Below are positions 17,312 to 26,081 of a stretch of DNA of 64,000 nucleotides, in pieces (positions within the stretch are counted from its first letter, which is position 1; every line of letters starts with the position of its first letter). The translations under genes were made by a program, and so were the position numbers. Under the pieces are notes generated by a model, which saw only the letters and a list, made by a program, of their open reading frames with translations, had not been told where the DNA came from and made no database searches. This DNA is from CADEED01 sp041395625 (lineage in GTDB: Bacteria; Pseudomonadota; Gammaproteobacteria; Steroidobacterales; Steroidobacteraceae). Location: contig JAWLAE010000005.1 in NCBI GenBank assembly GCA_041395625.1, positions 229,851-293,850 on the forward strand, given 5' to 3'.

Positions 17312-17803
17312 TCAGTAGATGCCTGGCAGCAGCTTCTTGACGCGACTCGCGTACGCGGCGTAGTCCGGGAAGCGCTGTCTCAACCAGGTCTCTTCACGCC
17401 GCGCCTTCGCATCGAAGAACAGCAGCAGCACCAGCGTACCGGCGAGATGCGTCAGCGACCAGAGAGCAATCGCGGTGCCCAGTGTCATCAGAATGACACT
17501 GCCATAGATGGGATGGCGCACGTACGCGTAGACGCCGCCCGTGACCAGCCGGGAGTCGTCCGGCGGATGCGGCAGCGGCGTGAGACTGCGCCCCATCCTG
17601 CGTATCGCGGTCGATGCGAGCAGCACGCCCGCTGCGATCAGCAGCAGCCCGACGGCCCGCGCCGCGGTGGGGCCAGCGCCTGGCCAGGCCGGCAGGCCGA
17701 CGAATACTACTAACAGTACGATCTGCGCGAGCAGCCAGTACTCGCCGCGCTGGCCATCACGCCAGCCGCGCGCCGAGAAACCCCATCTGCGAAATATACT
17801 CAT
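17312..17803 (-). CDS. Isoprenylcysteine carboxyl methyltransferase-like membrane protein
   Basis: 163 residues from the ATG at 17803, which overlaps the DUF3667 stop by one base (TGATG). The open frame continues upstream but that is the wrong frame of the DUF3667 gene. Four to five hydrophobic helices are followed by the ICMT/phospholipid methyltransferase motif VTGGVYAYVRHPIYGSVI and the C-terminal EETWLRQRFPDYAAYASRVK. These proteins use S-adenosylmethionine at the inner membrane; the bacterial substrate is generally unknown. Coupled with DUF3667 upstream. Confidence 0.9.
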   Translation of the reverse strand: MSIFRRWGFSARGWRDGQRGEYWLLAQIVLLVVFVGLPAWPGAGPTAARAVGLLLIAAGVLLASTAIRRMGRSLTPLPHPPDDSRLVTGGVYAYVRHPIYGSVILMTLGTAIALWSLTHLAGTLVLLLFFDAKARREETWLRQRFPDYAAYASRVKKLLPGIY

Positions 17804-18684
17804 CAAACTGTCGCCACGCTGACGAGTACTGTCAGCACGAGTGCCGAGATCATCAGTACCGTATAGACGACGCCGAGTGCCGCGAACTTGGTGAGCGTGC
17901 GAGCGCGGCTCTCGCCATAGAAGCGCCGCATCGCCTTGTACAAATACCAACTCAAGTAGATGACCAGTGCCACCCACAGTGGATTCTCGAGCGCGCGCAG
18001 TCCTGGGATCGCGCTGACGATCAGCAGCAGCGCGAACAGAAAGAACACCACACTGTGAATGTGGATGAAGAACAGCAGATGCTCGATGAAGTACCGACGC
18101 GGCCGGCGATACAGCAGCTTCATGCCGAGCGCGAGCAGCGGCAACAAGATGAACAACGCCCGCGGCACGTTCTGCAGGAACTCCTGCTGTAGCGAGTCGC
18201 CACGATCGAGAACTGTCTTCTCGCAGCCCGCGACCAGCCGTGGCTGGATGCTGGCGACCCAAGGCCCTTGGTAGGAGATTCGCTGACAGAGTCGAGTCGC
18301 GCGCTGGGCAGGCGTCTCGGCCGGTGTAGCCGCAATATCCCGTTCCATATCGTCGAATGCGATCGTCGAGCCGCTCTCGGCGAAGATGCCGGCCAGCAGG
18401 AAGAACAGCAAGCTCACGACGATATAGAGGCGCACGGGCGGCAGATAGCGTGCGCGACGGCCGGCAAAGAACTCCTGCGTGACCAGACCGGGTCGAGCGA
18501 GCAAATGCCACAGCGTGCGCCACAGACGCGAATCGGCGTGCGTCAACCCCTCGGTTGCCTCGCGCACGAAATGCCAGACTGAATGCACGCGCGTTTCGTG
18601 CTTTTGCCCGCATCCCGAGCAGTACCTGCCAGCGAGCGGCAGGCCACAGTTCAGGCACCGCTGGGCTGTCGGTACGGTGGGCAT
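17803..18684 (-). CDS. DUF3667 zinc-ribbon membrane protein
   Basis: 293 residues from the ATG at 18684; a TTG at 18696 would add four residues. The N-terminus has a zinc ribbon (CLNCGLPLAGRYCSGCGQ, two CxxC pairs) then a conserved stretch (EFFAGRRARYLPPVRLYIVVS) and about five TM helices, as in DUF3667. Function is unknown; the four Cys probably bind one metal ion on the cytoplasmic side. Translation is coupled to the methyltransferase downstream. Confidence 0.88.
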   Translation of the reverse strand: MPTVPTAQRCLNCGLPLAGRYCSGCGQKHETRVHSVWHFVREATEGLTHADSRLWRTLWHLLARPGLVTQEFFAGRRARYLPPVRLYIVVSLLFFLLAGIFAESGSTIAFDDMERDIAATPAETPAQRATRLCQRISYQGPWVASIQPRLVAGCEKTVLDRGDSLQQEFLQNVPRALFILLPLLALGMKLLYRRPRRYFIEHLLFFIHIHSVVFFLFALLLIVSAIPGLRALENPLWVALVIYLSWYLYKAMRRFYGESRARTLTKFAALGVVYTVLMISALVLTVLVSVATV

Positions 18685-18717
18685 GGCGCCACTCAACGCA
18701 ACCTCCCGTGGAACGCT

Positions 18718-21261
18718 TCAGGCTACCTGCGTGTCGTCCGGGGCCGCAAAGATCTCGTTGAAATCGCCGACATTCTTCGCGGCCAGGTCGGCGGGCGAGA
18801 AATCGTCGACGTGGATCAACTCCATGATCTTGCGATCGTAGTCCCGCAGGAACGTGGCTTCGGTTTCCGAAATGATGCCGAGCGCGAGCGCCTGCGAGAT
18901 CTGGCCGGGCACGTCGAGTGCCGTGACCCGACCGGTCTTCTCACCTTCCACGCGAATCTTCTTCTGCAGTGGTTCGGCTCGCTCCGCCAGCACCAGGGCT
19001 TCCTGCAGCAAGCCGAGCGGATTGTTAGGCTCCAGTGTCTTGTAGATGTACTCGCAGAGCCGCTCCCGCGCCTCGGTGGGATACAGGATCGCCTCGGCGA
19101 GCTTGCGTCCCTGCCGATCACTCGGCGCGGAATACGACAGACCGCGCGGAAAGATCAGCGCGGCCATGGCGCCCGCCAACAGCCGGTTGGGGAAGTTCTG
19201 CAGGAAGCCGTGCAGCGCCTGCTGCGCCTGGTAGAGCTGATGGCGACAGGCCCATTCGACGATCGGCAGATCGGCCTCGGGCCGCCCCTGATTGTCGTAG
19301 TGCTTCAGCACCATCGAGGCAAGGTACATCGCTGATAGCACATCGCCGAGCCGCGCTGACAGATTCTCTTTCTTCTTGAGATAGCCGCCCAAGGTCAGCA
19401 TCGCAACGTCGACGGCGAAAGCGAACGACGCCGAGAACCGCACGACGTGCTGATAGTAACGTTTGGTCGGCCCGACATCGGGCACGCGCGTGAAGCGCGC
19501 ATGCGTGAGCGCCATCACGAGCGAGCGAACCGCGTTGGAGATGGCGAAGCCCATGTGACCGAACAGCGCCCTGTCGAAATCGTCCACCCCCTGTTTGCGA
19601 TCCGGGTTGCGCGCCGCCTCCATCTCCTTCAGCACGAAGGGATGGCAGCGAATGGCGCCCTGACCGAAGATGATCAGCGAGCGGGTGAGGATATTGGCTC
19701 CCTCTACCGTGATCGCTACCGGGATAACCTGGTAGTTGCGCGCCAGGTAATTGCGCGGCCCCATGCAGATACCTTTGCCGCCGTGCACGTCCATCGCATC
19801 GTTGGCGATCTGACGGCCCATCTCGGTGACGTGGTACTTCAGCATGGCCGACGGGACCGACGGTTTCTCGCCGCCATCGATGGCGCCAGCCGTGACCGAA
19901 CGCGCGGCGTCCATCGTGTAGGTCAAGCCGACCATACGCGCGAGCACCGCCTCGACGCCTTCGAACTTGCCGACCGACATGTTGAACTGGCGACGAATGC
20001 GCGTGTACGCGCCCGATGCCCAGACACCCGTCTTGGCGCCGCCCGTGGCGTTCGATGGCAACGAAATGCAGCGTCCCACTGACAACTGTTCCACCAGCAT
20101 GCGCCAGCCCTGGCCGGCCATCTTCGGACCACCGATGATGAAGTCGAGTGGCACGAACACGTCCTTGCCCTGAATCGGGCCGTTCTGGAATGGCACGTTC
20201 AACGGGAAGTGGCGGCGACCAATGGTGGTGCCGTCGGTGTCGCGCGGAATCAGCGCCACGGTGATGCCCCGATCCCGCTCGCCGTCCAGCAACTTGTCCG
20301 GATCGAACAGGCGGAAGGCGAGGCCAATGACCGTGGCAACCGGTGCCAGCGTGATGTAGCGCTTGGAGAAGTTCAGTTTCAGACCAATGATCTCTTTGCC
20401 TTGCCACGTGCCGCGGCAGACCACACCGGTATCCGGCATCGAGGCGGCATCGGAGCCTGCGCGCGGACCGGTGAGCGCGAAGCAGGGCACCTCCTCACCG
20501 TTGGCGAGTCGCGGCAGGTAGTAGTTCTTTTGTTCTTCGGTGCCGTAATGATTGAGCAGCTCTGCCGGGCCGAGCGAATTCGGCACCGCAGTTGTCGACG
20601 ACAGGAGCGCGCTGCGGCTGCTCAGTTTGGCCAATACGCAGGAATGCGCATAGGCGGAGAACTCGAGCCCGCCATAGCGCTTCGGAATGATCATCGCGAA
20701 GAAGCCCTTGGTCTTCAGGAACTCCCACACCTCGGGCGAGAGATCGGCGAGGTTGTGTGTGAAATCGAAATCGTCGACCATGCGACAGAGCTGTTCGCAC
20801 GGTCCGTCGAGAAAGGCGCGCTCTTCACTCGTCAGCAATGGTGCCTTCGACGCTAGCAGCTTCTCCCACTTTGGCTTGCCGGTGAACAGCTCACCGTCCC
20901 ACCAGACGGTGCCGGCCTCGAGCGCCTCCTTCTCGGTCTGCGACATGGTCGGCAGCATCTTGAGATAGGCCTTCATGAACGGCCGTGTGATCAGCGCCTT
21001 GCGCAGCGGCCGGACGTTGAACAGCCACAGCGCAGCGAGCATCACCCACAGGAAGCCCTTCCAGATGCCGGCCGGCGGCGCGATGAACGTATAGCCCGCG
21101 AGCAACACGGTGAACACGACCGTGAAAATCAGCAGCGGCAGCCGCTTGTACGTCATGAAGATGACGAAGCCGATGAACAGCAGCGTGAAGATCGTGCCGA
21201 CTTGCGCAACGTAGTACGCAAAGCCCGCGACGACGAGAAAGGCAACAATGGCTCCGAACAT
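18718..21261 (-). CDS. fadE: Acyl-CoA dehydrogenase FadE
   Basis: 847 residues from the ATG at 21261, where the first TM helix begins; an in-frame start at 21336 adds 25 polar residues. Two to three N-terminal TM helices (1-75) anchor the protein, and the acyl-CoA dehydrogenase core follows (about 130-540), including FFAMIIPKRYGGLEFSAYAHS, the FAD/substrate motif CFALTGPRAGSDAASMPD, and AMDVHGGKGICMGPRN. The C-terminal extension is typical of FadE, about 815 residues in E. coli. It catalyses the first oxidation of fatty-acid beta-oxidation. Monocistronic in appearance. Confidence 0.95.
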   Translation of the reverse strand: MFGAIVAFLVVAGFAYYVAQVGTIFTLLFIGFVIFMTYKRLPLLIFTVVFTVLLAGYTFIAPPAGIWKGFLWVMLAALWLFNVRPLRKALITRPFMKAYLKMLPTMSQTEKEALEAGTVWWDGELFTGKPKWEKLLASKAPLLTSEERAFLDGPCEQLCRMVDDFDFTHNLADLSPEVWEFLKTKGFFAMIIPKRYGGLEFSAYAHSCVLAKLSSRSALLSSTTAVPNSLGPAELLNHYGTEEQKNYYLPRLANGEEVPCFALTGPRAGSDAASMPDTGVVCRGTWQGKEIIGLKLNFSKRYITLAPVATVIGLAFRLFDPDKLLDGERDRGITVALIPRDTDGTTIGRRHFPLNVPFQNGPIQGKDVFVPLDFIIGGPKMAGQGWRMLVEQLSVGRCISLPSNATGGAKTGVWASGAYTRIRRQFNMSVGKFEGVEAVLARMVGLTYTMDAARSVTAGAIDGGEKPSVPSAMLKYHVTEMGRQIANDAMDVHGGKGICMGPRNYLARNYQVIPVAITVEGANILTRSLIIFGQGAIRCHPFVLKEMEAARNPDRKQGVDDFDRALFGHMGFAISNAVRSLVMALTHARFTRVPDVGPTKRYYQHVVRFSASFAFAVDVAMLTLGGYLKKKENLSARLGDVLSAMYLASMVLKHYDNQGRPEADLPIVEWACRHQLYQAQQALHGFLQNFPNRLLAGAMAALIFPRGLSYSAPSDRQGRKLAEAILYPTEARERLCEYIYKTLEPNNPLGLLQEALVLAERAEPLQKKIRVEGEKTGRVTALDVPGQISQALALGIISETEATFLRDYDRKIMELIHVDDFSPADLAAKNVGDFNEIFAAPDDTQVA

Positions 21262-21381
21262 GAGGCGCGCTCCTGATTCCAGACGTGGCGCGGTATGGCG
21301 CTGCAGGCCGGTGGCGGCGGGCGCTCCGGCAGACACTACACAATATAACGCTTTTGTGCGCTGCGGCGCGAGTTGTGAGCG

Positions 21382-22401
21382 CTACTTGTCGGACTTGGCA
21401 GGAGGTGTCGACCACTGCGCCGACAGTGCGACGATAGAGCCTTGTCCTGGGCGCGACCAGATGCGCACTCTGCCGCCAACTCTTGCGAGCCGGACTCTCA
21501 TCGAGCGTAGCCCGAGTCCGATATCACCATCGACTGCTGTCGAAGCGATGCCGAGGCCATCATCGCCCACCAGGATCATGAGCCGTTCTCGCCTCTGTAC
21601 GATCCGCACGATAATACGGTTGCAGACGGAATGTCTGACCGCGTTGCGAATCGCTTCCGCGCACGACAGACCGAGCGCGTTCGCAGCCGGGGTCGTGATG
21701 TCACTCGAAAGATTGTGCTGCAAGTCGACCTGAACAGCGCCCGACAACGGATACTCAGGCAGGTTCCTGCGGATCAAATCGAGCAGACCCGTGCGCAAGA
21801 CCTCCGGAGAGCGCAGTTCGCCCATCAATTCGTGCACCGACGCAATTGAGCGCACAGCGATCTCTTCCAGCGCCGCCAGCCGTTCATGCATGGCTGGCTG
21901 ACCCGCGAACGAGTGGCTCATTGCCGCGATCTCGAGATGCAGGCCGCACAAGTCCTGCGCGATCGTGTCGTGCAGGCGGAAGGCAAGTTCTTCGCGCTCG
22001 GTGTTACGTGCCCGACGCGCGGCCCGGCGGACGGCTCTGCGGTCGAACGCAATCGTTTCGAAGCGCGGCCAACCAGCCGTCAAGGCAGGGTCGAGCCGCC
22101 GCAAATGCAGATCGACTGGTAGACGGACGCCGTCCTTGCATACTATGTCCGCCTCGAAGCTGCTCATGCCGTTAGGCGCGGAGTCGAGCGACGCCACCGC
22201 AGCATCCAGCGCTGGCAAAGAGCCGGCGTCAATCAGCTGCGAACGCCGCTTACCGAGCAGCTCACGTCGGGAATAACCCAGCCAACCGCACAGTGTGGCA
22301 TTCGCAAACTCCAACTGGGCCGTCGGTGTGGACAGACTGTATGCAAACGGCGCTTTATCGAGCCAGTCAGCGTGGCTCGTCAGCAACGTTTGATTTCGCA
22401 T
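21382..22401 (-). CDS. PAS-domain sensor histidine kinase, NarL/DesK type
   Basis: 339 residues, no TM helix, so probably cytoplasmic. A PAS domain (about 10-120, AQLEFANATLCGWLGYSRRELLGK) precedes a HisKA_3 dimerisation domain: EREELAFRLHDTIAQDLCGL contains the phosphoacceptor His. The HATPase follows (about 225-330; N box ALGLSCAEAIRNAVRHS, G1 VGDDGLGI, G2 GLGLRSMRVR). Such kinases normally act on LuxR-type response regulators, but none is adjacent: fadE lies on one side and mdh on the other. An orphan kinase whose regulator is presumably elsewhere. Confidence 0.87.
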   Translation of the reverse strand: MRNQTLLTSHADWLDKAPFAYSLSTPTAQLEFANATLCGWLGYSRRELLGKRRSQLIDAGSLPALDAAVASLDSAPNGMSSFEADIVCKDGVRLPVDLHLRRLDPALTAGWPRFETIAFDRRAVRRAARRARNTEREELAFRLHDTIAQDLCGLHLEIAAMSHSFAGQPAMHERLAALEEIAVRSIASVHELMGELRSPEVLRTGLLDLIRRNLPEYPLSGAVQVDLQHNLSSDITTPAANALGLSCAEAIRNAVRHSVCNRIIVRIVQRRERLMILVGDDGLGIASTAVDGDIGLGLRSMRVRLARVGGRVRIWSRPGQGSIVALSAQWSTPPAKSDK

Positions 22402-22796
22402 AGCTTAGTTATGCTACCACAAGACGATCGTCATTGCCAGCACAATGTTGCAGACTACTAACTATATGATCAGTAGGTATGTGAGCGAAATAACGATTGC
22501 CTTCCGTTGGGCAAGCTGAGTAGGGCTGTCGTTGGCATCCGCCCCGGCCAGCTCCGGGCGAGCCGAACGTGCACTGCGGGAGTTCGCCACTCGCATTTCC
22601 GTCGCCTGCGGGCTTGCCATCGATGAGCGTAGTGATCGAACAGGCCGCAGCCGAGATCGATATTGGTTTGCACCGTGCGCTCGGTCACCGGCACTGCCTC
22701 GAGTGCGCGCGACGATTCATCGGGTGATGCGATGACGCCGATCGCAAGGGTCTTCCTCGAATTGCGCCAGCAGCCTGCACGCAAAGTGCCACGTGT
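22402..22796. other. 395-bp gene-free interval between the histidine kinase and mdh
   Basis: No convincing gene. A 104-codon minus-strand frame (22470-22784) starts 12 bp after the mdh stop but encodes an Arg-rich sequence I cannot match to any family; TERTVQTNI within it is weakly reminiscent of a LuxR helix, too little to call a relic. AT content rises near the kinase start. CTACTAACTATATGATCAGTAG at 22455-22476 is an imperfect palindrome (10 of 12 half-site positions at best) that could be an operator for the kinase gene. Confidence 0.35.
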
Positions 22797-23777
22797 CTAG
22801 CCTAACAACTCCTGTACACCCTCGCGCTCTTCGGCGAGTTCGGCGAGGCTCGCGTCCATTCGCTGGCGGGAGAACTCGTCGATCGAGAGGCCTTGCACGA
22901 TCTGGTAGTCGCCGTTCTTGCAGACCACGGGATAGGAATAGATGACGCCCGCGCGGATGCCGTAGCTGCCGTCCGAGGGCACGGCCATGCTGACGATGTC
23001 ACCGGCCGGCGTCCCGCGCACCCAGTCGCGCACGTGATCGATCGCGGCAGACGCCGCTGACGCTGCCGACGACGCCCCGCGTGCCTTGATGATCGCTGCA
23101 CCGCGCTGCTGCACAGTCGGGATGAAGGTGTCTTCGTACCACTTGCGATCGACCAGCGAATGCGCAGCTTTGCCGTCCACCGTGCAATGACCGAGATCAG
23201 GGTACTGCGTCGAGGAGTGGTTACCCCAGATGACCATGCGCTGGATCTGGGTGACATGGCTGCCAGTCTTCTCGGCGAGCTGCGACAGCGCGCGATTGTG
23301 GTCGAGCCGGGTCATTGCCGTGAAATTGCGCTGATTGAGGTCCGGCGCGTTCGAGCGGGCGATGAGCGAATTGGTGTTGGCCGGATTGCCGACGACCAGC
23401 ACCCGCACGTTGCGGTCAGCGACAGCGTTCAGCGCCTTGCCCTGTGCCGAGAAGATCTGTGCATTGGCCAGCAAGAGGTCCTTGCGCTCCATACCCGGAC
23501 CGCGCGGTCGAGCGCCAACCAGCAGTGCGACGTGGCAATCCTTGAAGGCCACCTTGGCATCGTCCGTTGCGACGATCTTGTTCAATGTCGGAAAGGCGCA
23601 ATCGTTCAGTTCCATCACCACGCCGCCGAGTTGCGGCAAGGCGGGCGTGATCTCGAGTAAGTGCAGATTGACCGGCGTGTCCGCGCCCAGCATCTGACCG
23701 GATGCGACACGGAAAGCGAGGGCGTAACCGATCTGGCCGGCGGCGCCGGTGATAGCGACATTGACAGCGGGTTTCAT
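22797..23777 (-). CDS. mdh: Malate dehydrogenase
   Basis: 326 residues. The NAD-binding start VAITGAAGQIGYALAFRVASG, the GARPRGPGMERKDLL substrate-loop with its Arg pair, VVGNPANTNSLIA, and the catalytic His within MVIWGNHSSTQYPD identify a cytosolic-type (LDH-like) malate dehydrogenase, as found in Xanthomonadales and many actinobacteria rather than the E. coli type. It interconverts malate and oxaloacetate in the TCA cycle. The C-terminal tail is normal for the family. Confidence 0.96.
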   Translation of the reverse strand: MKPAVNVAITGAAGQIGYALAFRVASGQMLGADTPVNLHLLEITPALPQLGGVVMELNDCAFPTLNKIVATDDAKVAFKDCHVALLVGARPRGPGMERKDLLLANAQIFSAQGKALNAVADRNVRVLVVGNPANTNSLIARSNAPDLNQRNFTAMTRLDHNRALSQLAEKTGSHVTQIQRMVIWGNHSSTQYPDLGHCTVDGKAAHSLVDRKWYEDTFIPTVQQRGAAIIKARGASSAASAASAAIDHVRDWVRGTPAGDIVSMAVPSDGSYGIRAGVIYSYPVVCKNGDYQIVQGLSIDEFSRQRMDASLAELAEEREGVQELLG

Positions 23778-23875
23778 CTAACAGAGCTCCAGCGACGAGA
23801 GGCGCGCGAGTTTACCAGCCTCGCTCGGCCACAGCTGCCTCGAGCGCCGCCCGTGACCACGAGCGGCGTCATTCG

Positions 23876-24745
23876 TCATCGATTCGGCTCGGTCGGCGCA
23901 GCCGGCAGCTCGTGCAACCGCGGGTCGTCCGGATAGGCCAGACGGAAATTCTCGAGTTCGTGGGCGGCTACCCGCAGCTGGCCGTTGGCCCGGAGCCGCT
24001 CGATTCGATCCCACCAGGCGTCTGCCGATAGCGGTGGCGCAGATCCAGCCTGTGCGTCGGCAGCGGGCACCGCCTCGCTGGCGGCCGCCTGACCCTGTTG
24101 TCTGGCAAGTTCACTCAGCGCGCGCGACGCGTCGGCAGCGCGTGCAGCCTTGGCGGCAGGCGCGATGTCTGCGGCGGAAGATTCCGTCGTAGCCATCAGT
24201 TCTGATTCGCGTGCGGTGTAATTTCGCTCGGCCATACCATTCTGTTCCGTGGGCGCTTCAATCGCTCGGCTTCGATCGGACAGTAGCGGCGGCGGTGGCG
24301 GCGCAAAATCGCGCCGCTCCGCCGGCCCGGCGGGTGCAGTCTGCTGCGGTGCTGCCGCGGGTGCGGCTGCTGCGTCAGCCACCTCAGCGGATTCAGCGGG
24401 TACCGCGCGCGCAGCGTTTTGCACGCTCACTTCGCCGGCCGGCTGTCCAGCCGAGTCGCCGCGAGTTGGCAGTCCCACGTTCAGGACGATCGTGAATGCG
24501 AGCACGACGGTGGCAGCGATCGCGACAGGCAAAGCCCAGCGCGTGCCGCGATACACCGACGTCGGCGGCTCGGCATGGATCGCTGCACGCGCACGCGCCA
24601 GCACGGCGCGATCGATGTCCGGAGACGGTTCGAGCGAATCGACTGCGTCGTCGCGCGGAAACAATGCTCGCCGGCGCCGCACGTACGCTTCGAACTCGAG
24701 CTCGCTGGCGTCGTCGGGCTGGCTCGGCAAGTCCTCGCGGCTCAT
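23876..24745 (-). CDS. Anti-sigma-factor-like single-pass membrane protein
   Basis: 289 residues. A charged N-terminal cytoplasmic region (1-72; SELEFEAYVRRRRALF), one TM helix at about 75-97 (WALPVAIAATVVLAFTIVL), and a low-complexity Ala/Pro/Glu periplasmic region with a C-terminal conserved-looking patch (WWDRIERLRANGQLRVAAHELENF). The start overlaps the sigma-factor stop (ATGA), the arrangement of a sigma/anti-sigma pair. No Zn-binding HxxxCxxC anti-sigma motif is present, so the assignment rests on topology and position. Confidence 0.75.
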   Translation of the reverse strand: MSREDLPSQPDDASELEFEAYVRRRRALFPRDDAVDSLEPSPDIDRAVLARARAAIHAEPPTSVYRGTRWALPVAIAATVVLAFTIVLNVGLPTRGDSAGQPAGEVSVQNAARAVPAESAEVADAAAAPAAAPQQTAPAGPAERRDFAPPPPPLLSDRSRAIEAPTEQNGMAERNYTARESELMATTESSAADIAPAAKAARAADASRALSELARQQGQAAASEAVPAADAQAGSAPPLSADAWWDRIERLRANGQLRVAAHELENFRLAYPDDPRLHELPAAPTEPNR

Positions 24746-25320
24746 CGCAGCTCACCCGCTGCCGGTGTCAGGGCCCGCTTGAGTTTGTTGACGGCGTAGC
24801 GCAGTCGGCTCTTCGCGGTTTCGGCACCCACGCCGACCACTTTGGCAATCTCTTCGACCGACAAGGCCGATTCCTCGTGTAACAAGAATACGTCGCGCTG
24901 CTCAGCCGGCAATGCAGCCAGCGCGGCACGATAGCGGGCGCTGTTGTCAGCGCGTTCCAGTTCGACATCGGGGCGGGAGTGGTCGGGCGCCGCCAGTGTG
25001 TCCGCTGTGTCCGTGTCGTCGATGGACGTGCCGCGCGGACGCACGGCGCTGCGCCGGCAATGATCGATGAAGCAGTTGTGAGCCAGCGTGAACAGGAACG
25101 TCTGAAATTTGGCGCGCGGCTCATAGCGGGACCGCGCTGCGATGACCCGACCCCAGACTTCCTGGAACAAGTCGTTAGCCAGCTCCGGATCGCGCGCGTG
25201 TCGCATCAGGTACCGATAGAGTGCGGCACGGTGGCGCGCATACAGCAATTCGAACGCACGTGCATTGCCACCGGCATAGTCGAGCATCAATTGCGCATCG
25301 TCGCGGCTGGAATCGTCCAT
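24742..25320 (-). CDS. ECF RNA polymerase sigma factor
   Basis: 192 residues from the ATG at 25320 (MDDSSRDDAQLML), preferred over an in-frame start at 25422 that adds 34 unrelated residues. Region 2 spans about 12-85 (LANDLFQEVWGRVIAARSRYEP, FQTFLFTLAHNCFIDHCRR) and region 4 about 125-185 (LPAEQRDVFLLHEESALSVEEIAKVVGVGAE is the helix-turn-helix area). It directs RNA polymerase to an unknown regulon and is translationally coupled to the membrane anti-sigma-like protein. Confidence 0.92.
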   Translation of the reverse strand: MDDSSRDDAQLMLDYAGGNARAFELLYARHRAALYRYLMRHARDPELANDLFQEVWGRVIAARSRYEPRAKFQTFLFTLAHNCFIDHCRRSAVRPRGTSIDDTDTADTLAAPDHSRPDVELERADNSARYRAALAALPAEQRDVFLLHEESALSVEEIAKVVGVGAETAKSRLRYAVNKLKRALTPAAGELR

Positions 25321-25418
25321 TGCCGCAACTGTACGCGCCCGCGCTCGCGGCGCGTAGTGCTCACAACTCGTCTGTCCGTCCAGCAACGGGGCAGCCGTGA
25401 AGCTTGCAATGATCGCGC

Positions 25419-25667
25419 TCACGAGCCGCCGGCTAGGGCTGCGCTCGCATCCAGCACCACGTAGATCGGCACCAGTCCGTCACCCGTGTGCAGCCAGTGC
25501 GCGGAGGTCACTAGCATGCGCGGTGGCGTGAAGTCGGGCCAAGGCGCATCGATTGGATGGCAGACCATGCCGATTCGCGGCACACGCGGGTCGCTCTCGG
25601 CCATGCCCGCCGCCAGGACACCATGAACCCCTACAATACCTATTAGAAACAATAACTTAGGAGCCAT
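25419..25667 (-). CDS. Small secreted protein of unknown function
   Basis: 82 residues. The ATG at 25667 has a clear GGAGGG ribosome binding site 8 bp upstream. A signal peptide (about 1-20, KLLFLIGIVGVHGVLAAG) precedes a short Pro-rich mature part with one Cys. I do not recognise it. It lies 98 bp upstream of the sigma-factor gene on the same strand and could be part of that unit, and it is divergent from the YtrA-type operon. Confidence 0.55.
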   Translation of the reverse strand: MAPKLLFLIGIVGVHGVLAAGMAESDPRVPRIGMVCHPIDAPWPDFTPPRMLVTSAHWLHTGDGLVPIYVVLDASAALAGGS

Positions 25668-25738
25668 ACGCTGTCCCTCCGCCGAGCCCGTCCAGCCTAA
25701 GGATTAAACGCAGCAGGAAATATTTTGGGGTTACGGGG

Positions 25739-25774
25739 TTGACACTGAACTAGTGTTGTAGTTATATATAACAC
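25739..25774 (+). promoter_or_regulatory. Promoter with overlapping palindromic operator of the YtrA-type operon
   Basis: TTGACA at 25739-25744 is a perfect -35 box; AT-rich -10 candidates (TTATAT or TATATA) lie 17-18 bp downstream at 25762-25768. The perfect 12-bp palindrome GTTATATATAAC (25761-25772) covers the -10 region, and GTGTT (25753) / AACAC (25770) form an outer inverted pair. A GntR/YtrA-type repressor encoded 310 bp downstream is the obvious candidate to bind here and repress its own operon. Confidence 0.65.
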
Positions 25775-25836
25775 CAAGGCGAGAGGCGAACTGCATAGGG
25801 CAGCACGCCAAACCCGTCAACCATAAGGAGCTCACA

Positions 25837-26004
25837 ATGTCTGCCAACTTCACCAAAGCCTTCGCTTGCGCCATCGTTGCCGTGGTTCTGACCACCGCAG
25901 CCAGTTGGACATTCGTCGACTCGACGTCGATCGTCCGCGTGAACGACTTTGCGGCATCCACCACACAGCTGGCCGCGACTGTGGCCAGTGCTCTGGTACG
26001 CTAG
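25837..26004 (+). CDS. 55-residue exported peptide heading the YtrA-type operon
   Basis: A short gene: ATG at 25837, stop TAG at 26002-26004, with a near-perfect ribosome binding site AAGGAG at 25825-25830. The peptide begins MSANFTKAFACAIVAVVL, a signal peptide or single TM helix, then ASWTFVDSTSIVRV and a polar tail ending ASALVR. It lies directly behind the operator-bearing promoter and 77 bp before the GntR gene, so it is probably the first gene of the operon. I know no function; a membrane-active or signalling peptide is possible. Confidence 0.65.
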   Translation: MSANFTKAFACAIVAVVLTTAASWTFVDSTSIVRVNDFAASTTQLAATVASALVR

Positions 26005-26081
26005 TCCAGTCATTGCCCAGTACACGACTGAGTGGTACCGGGCAGATGGACCTCAGCTTTAAGGCCACAGCCGGAGTGCGC

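Noticed and set aside
17804..18658. Upstream extension of the methyltransferase frame through the DUF3667 gene
   Set aside because: Arg-rich out-of-frame reading of the DUF3667 gene; the ATG at 17803 fits the family start.
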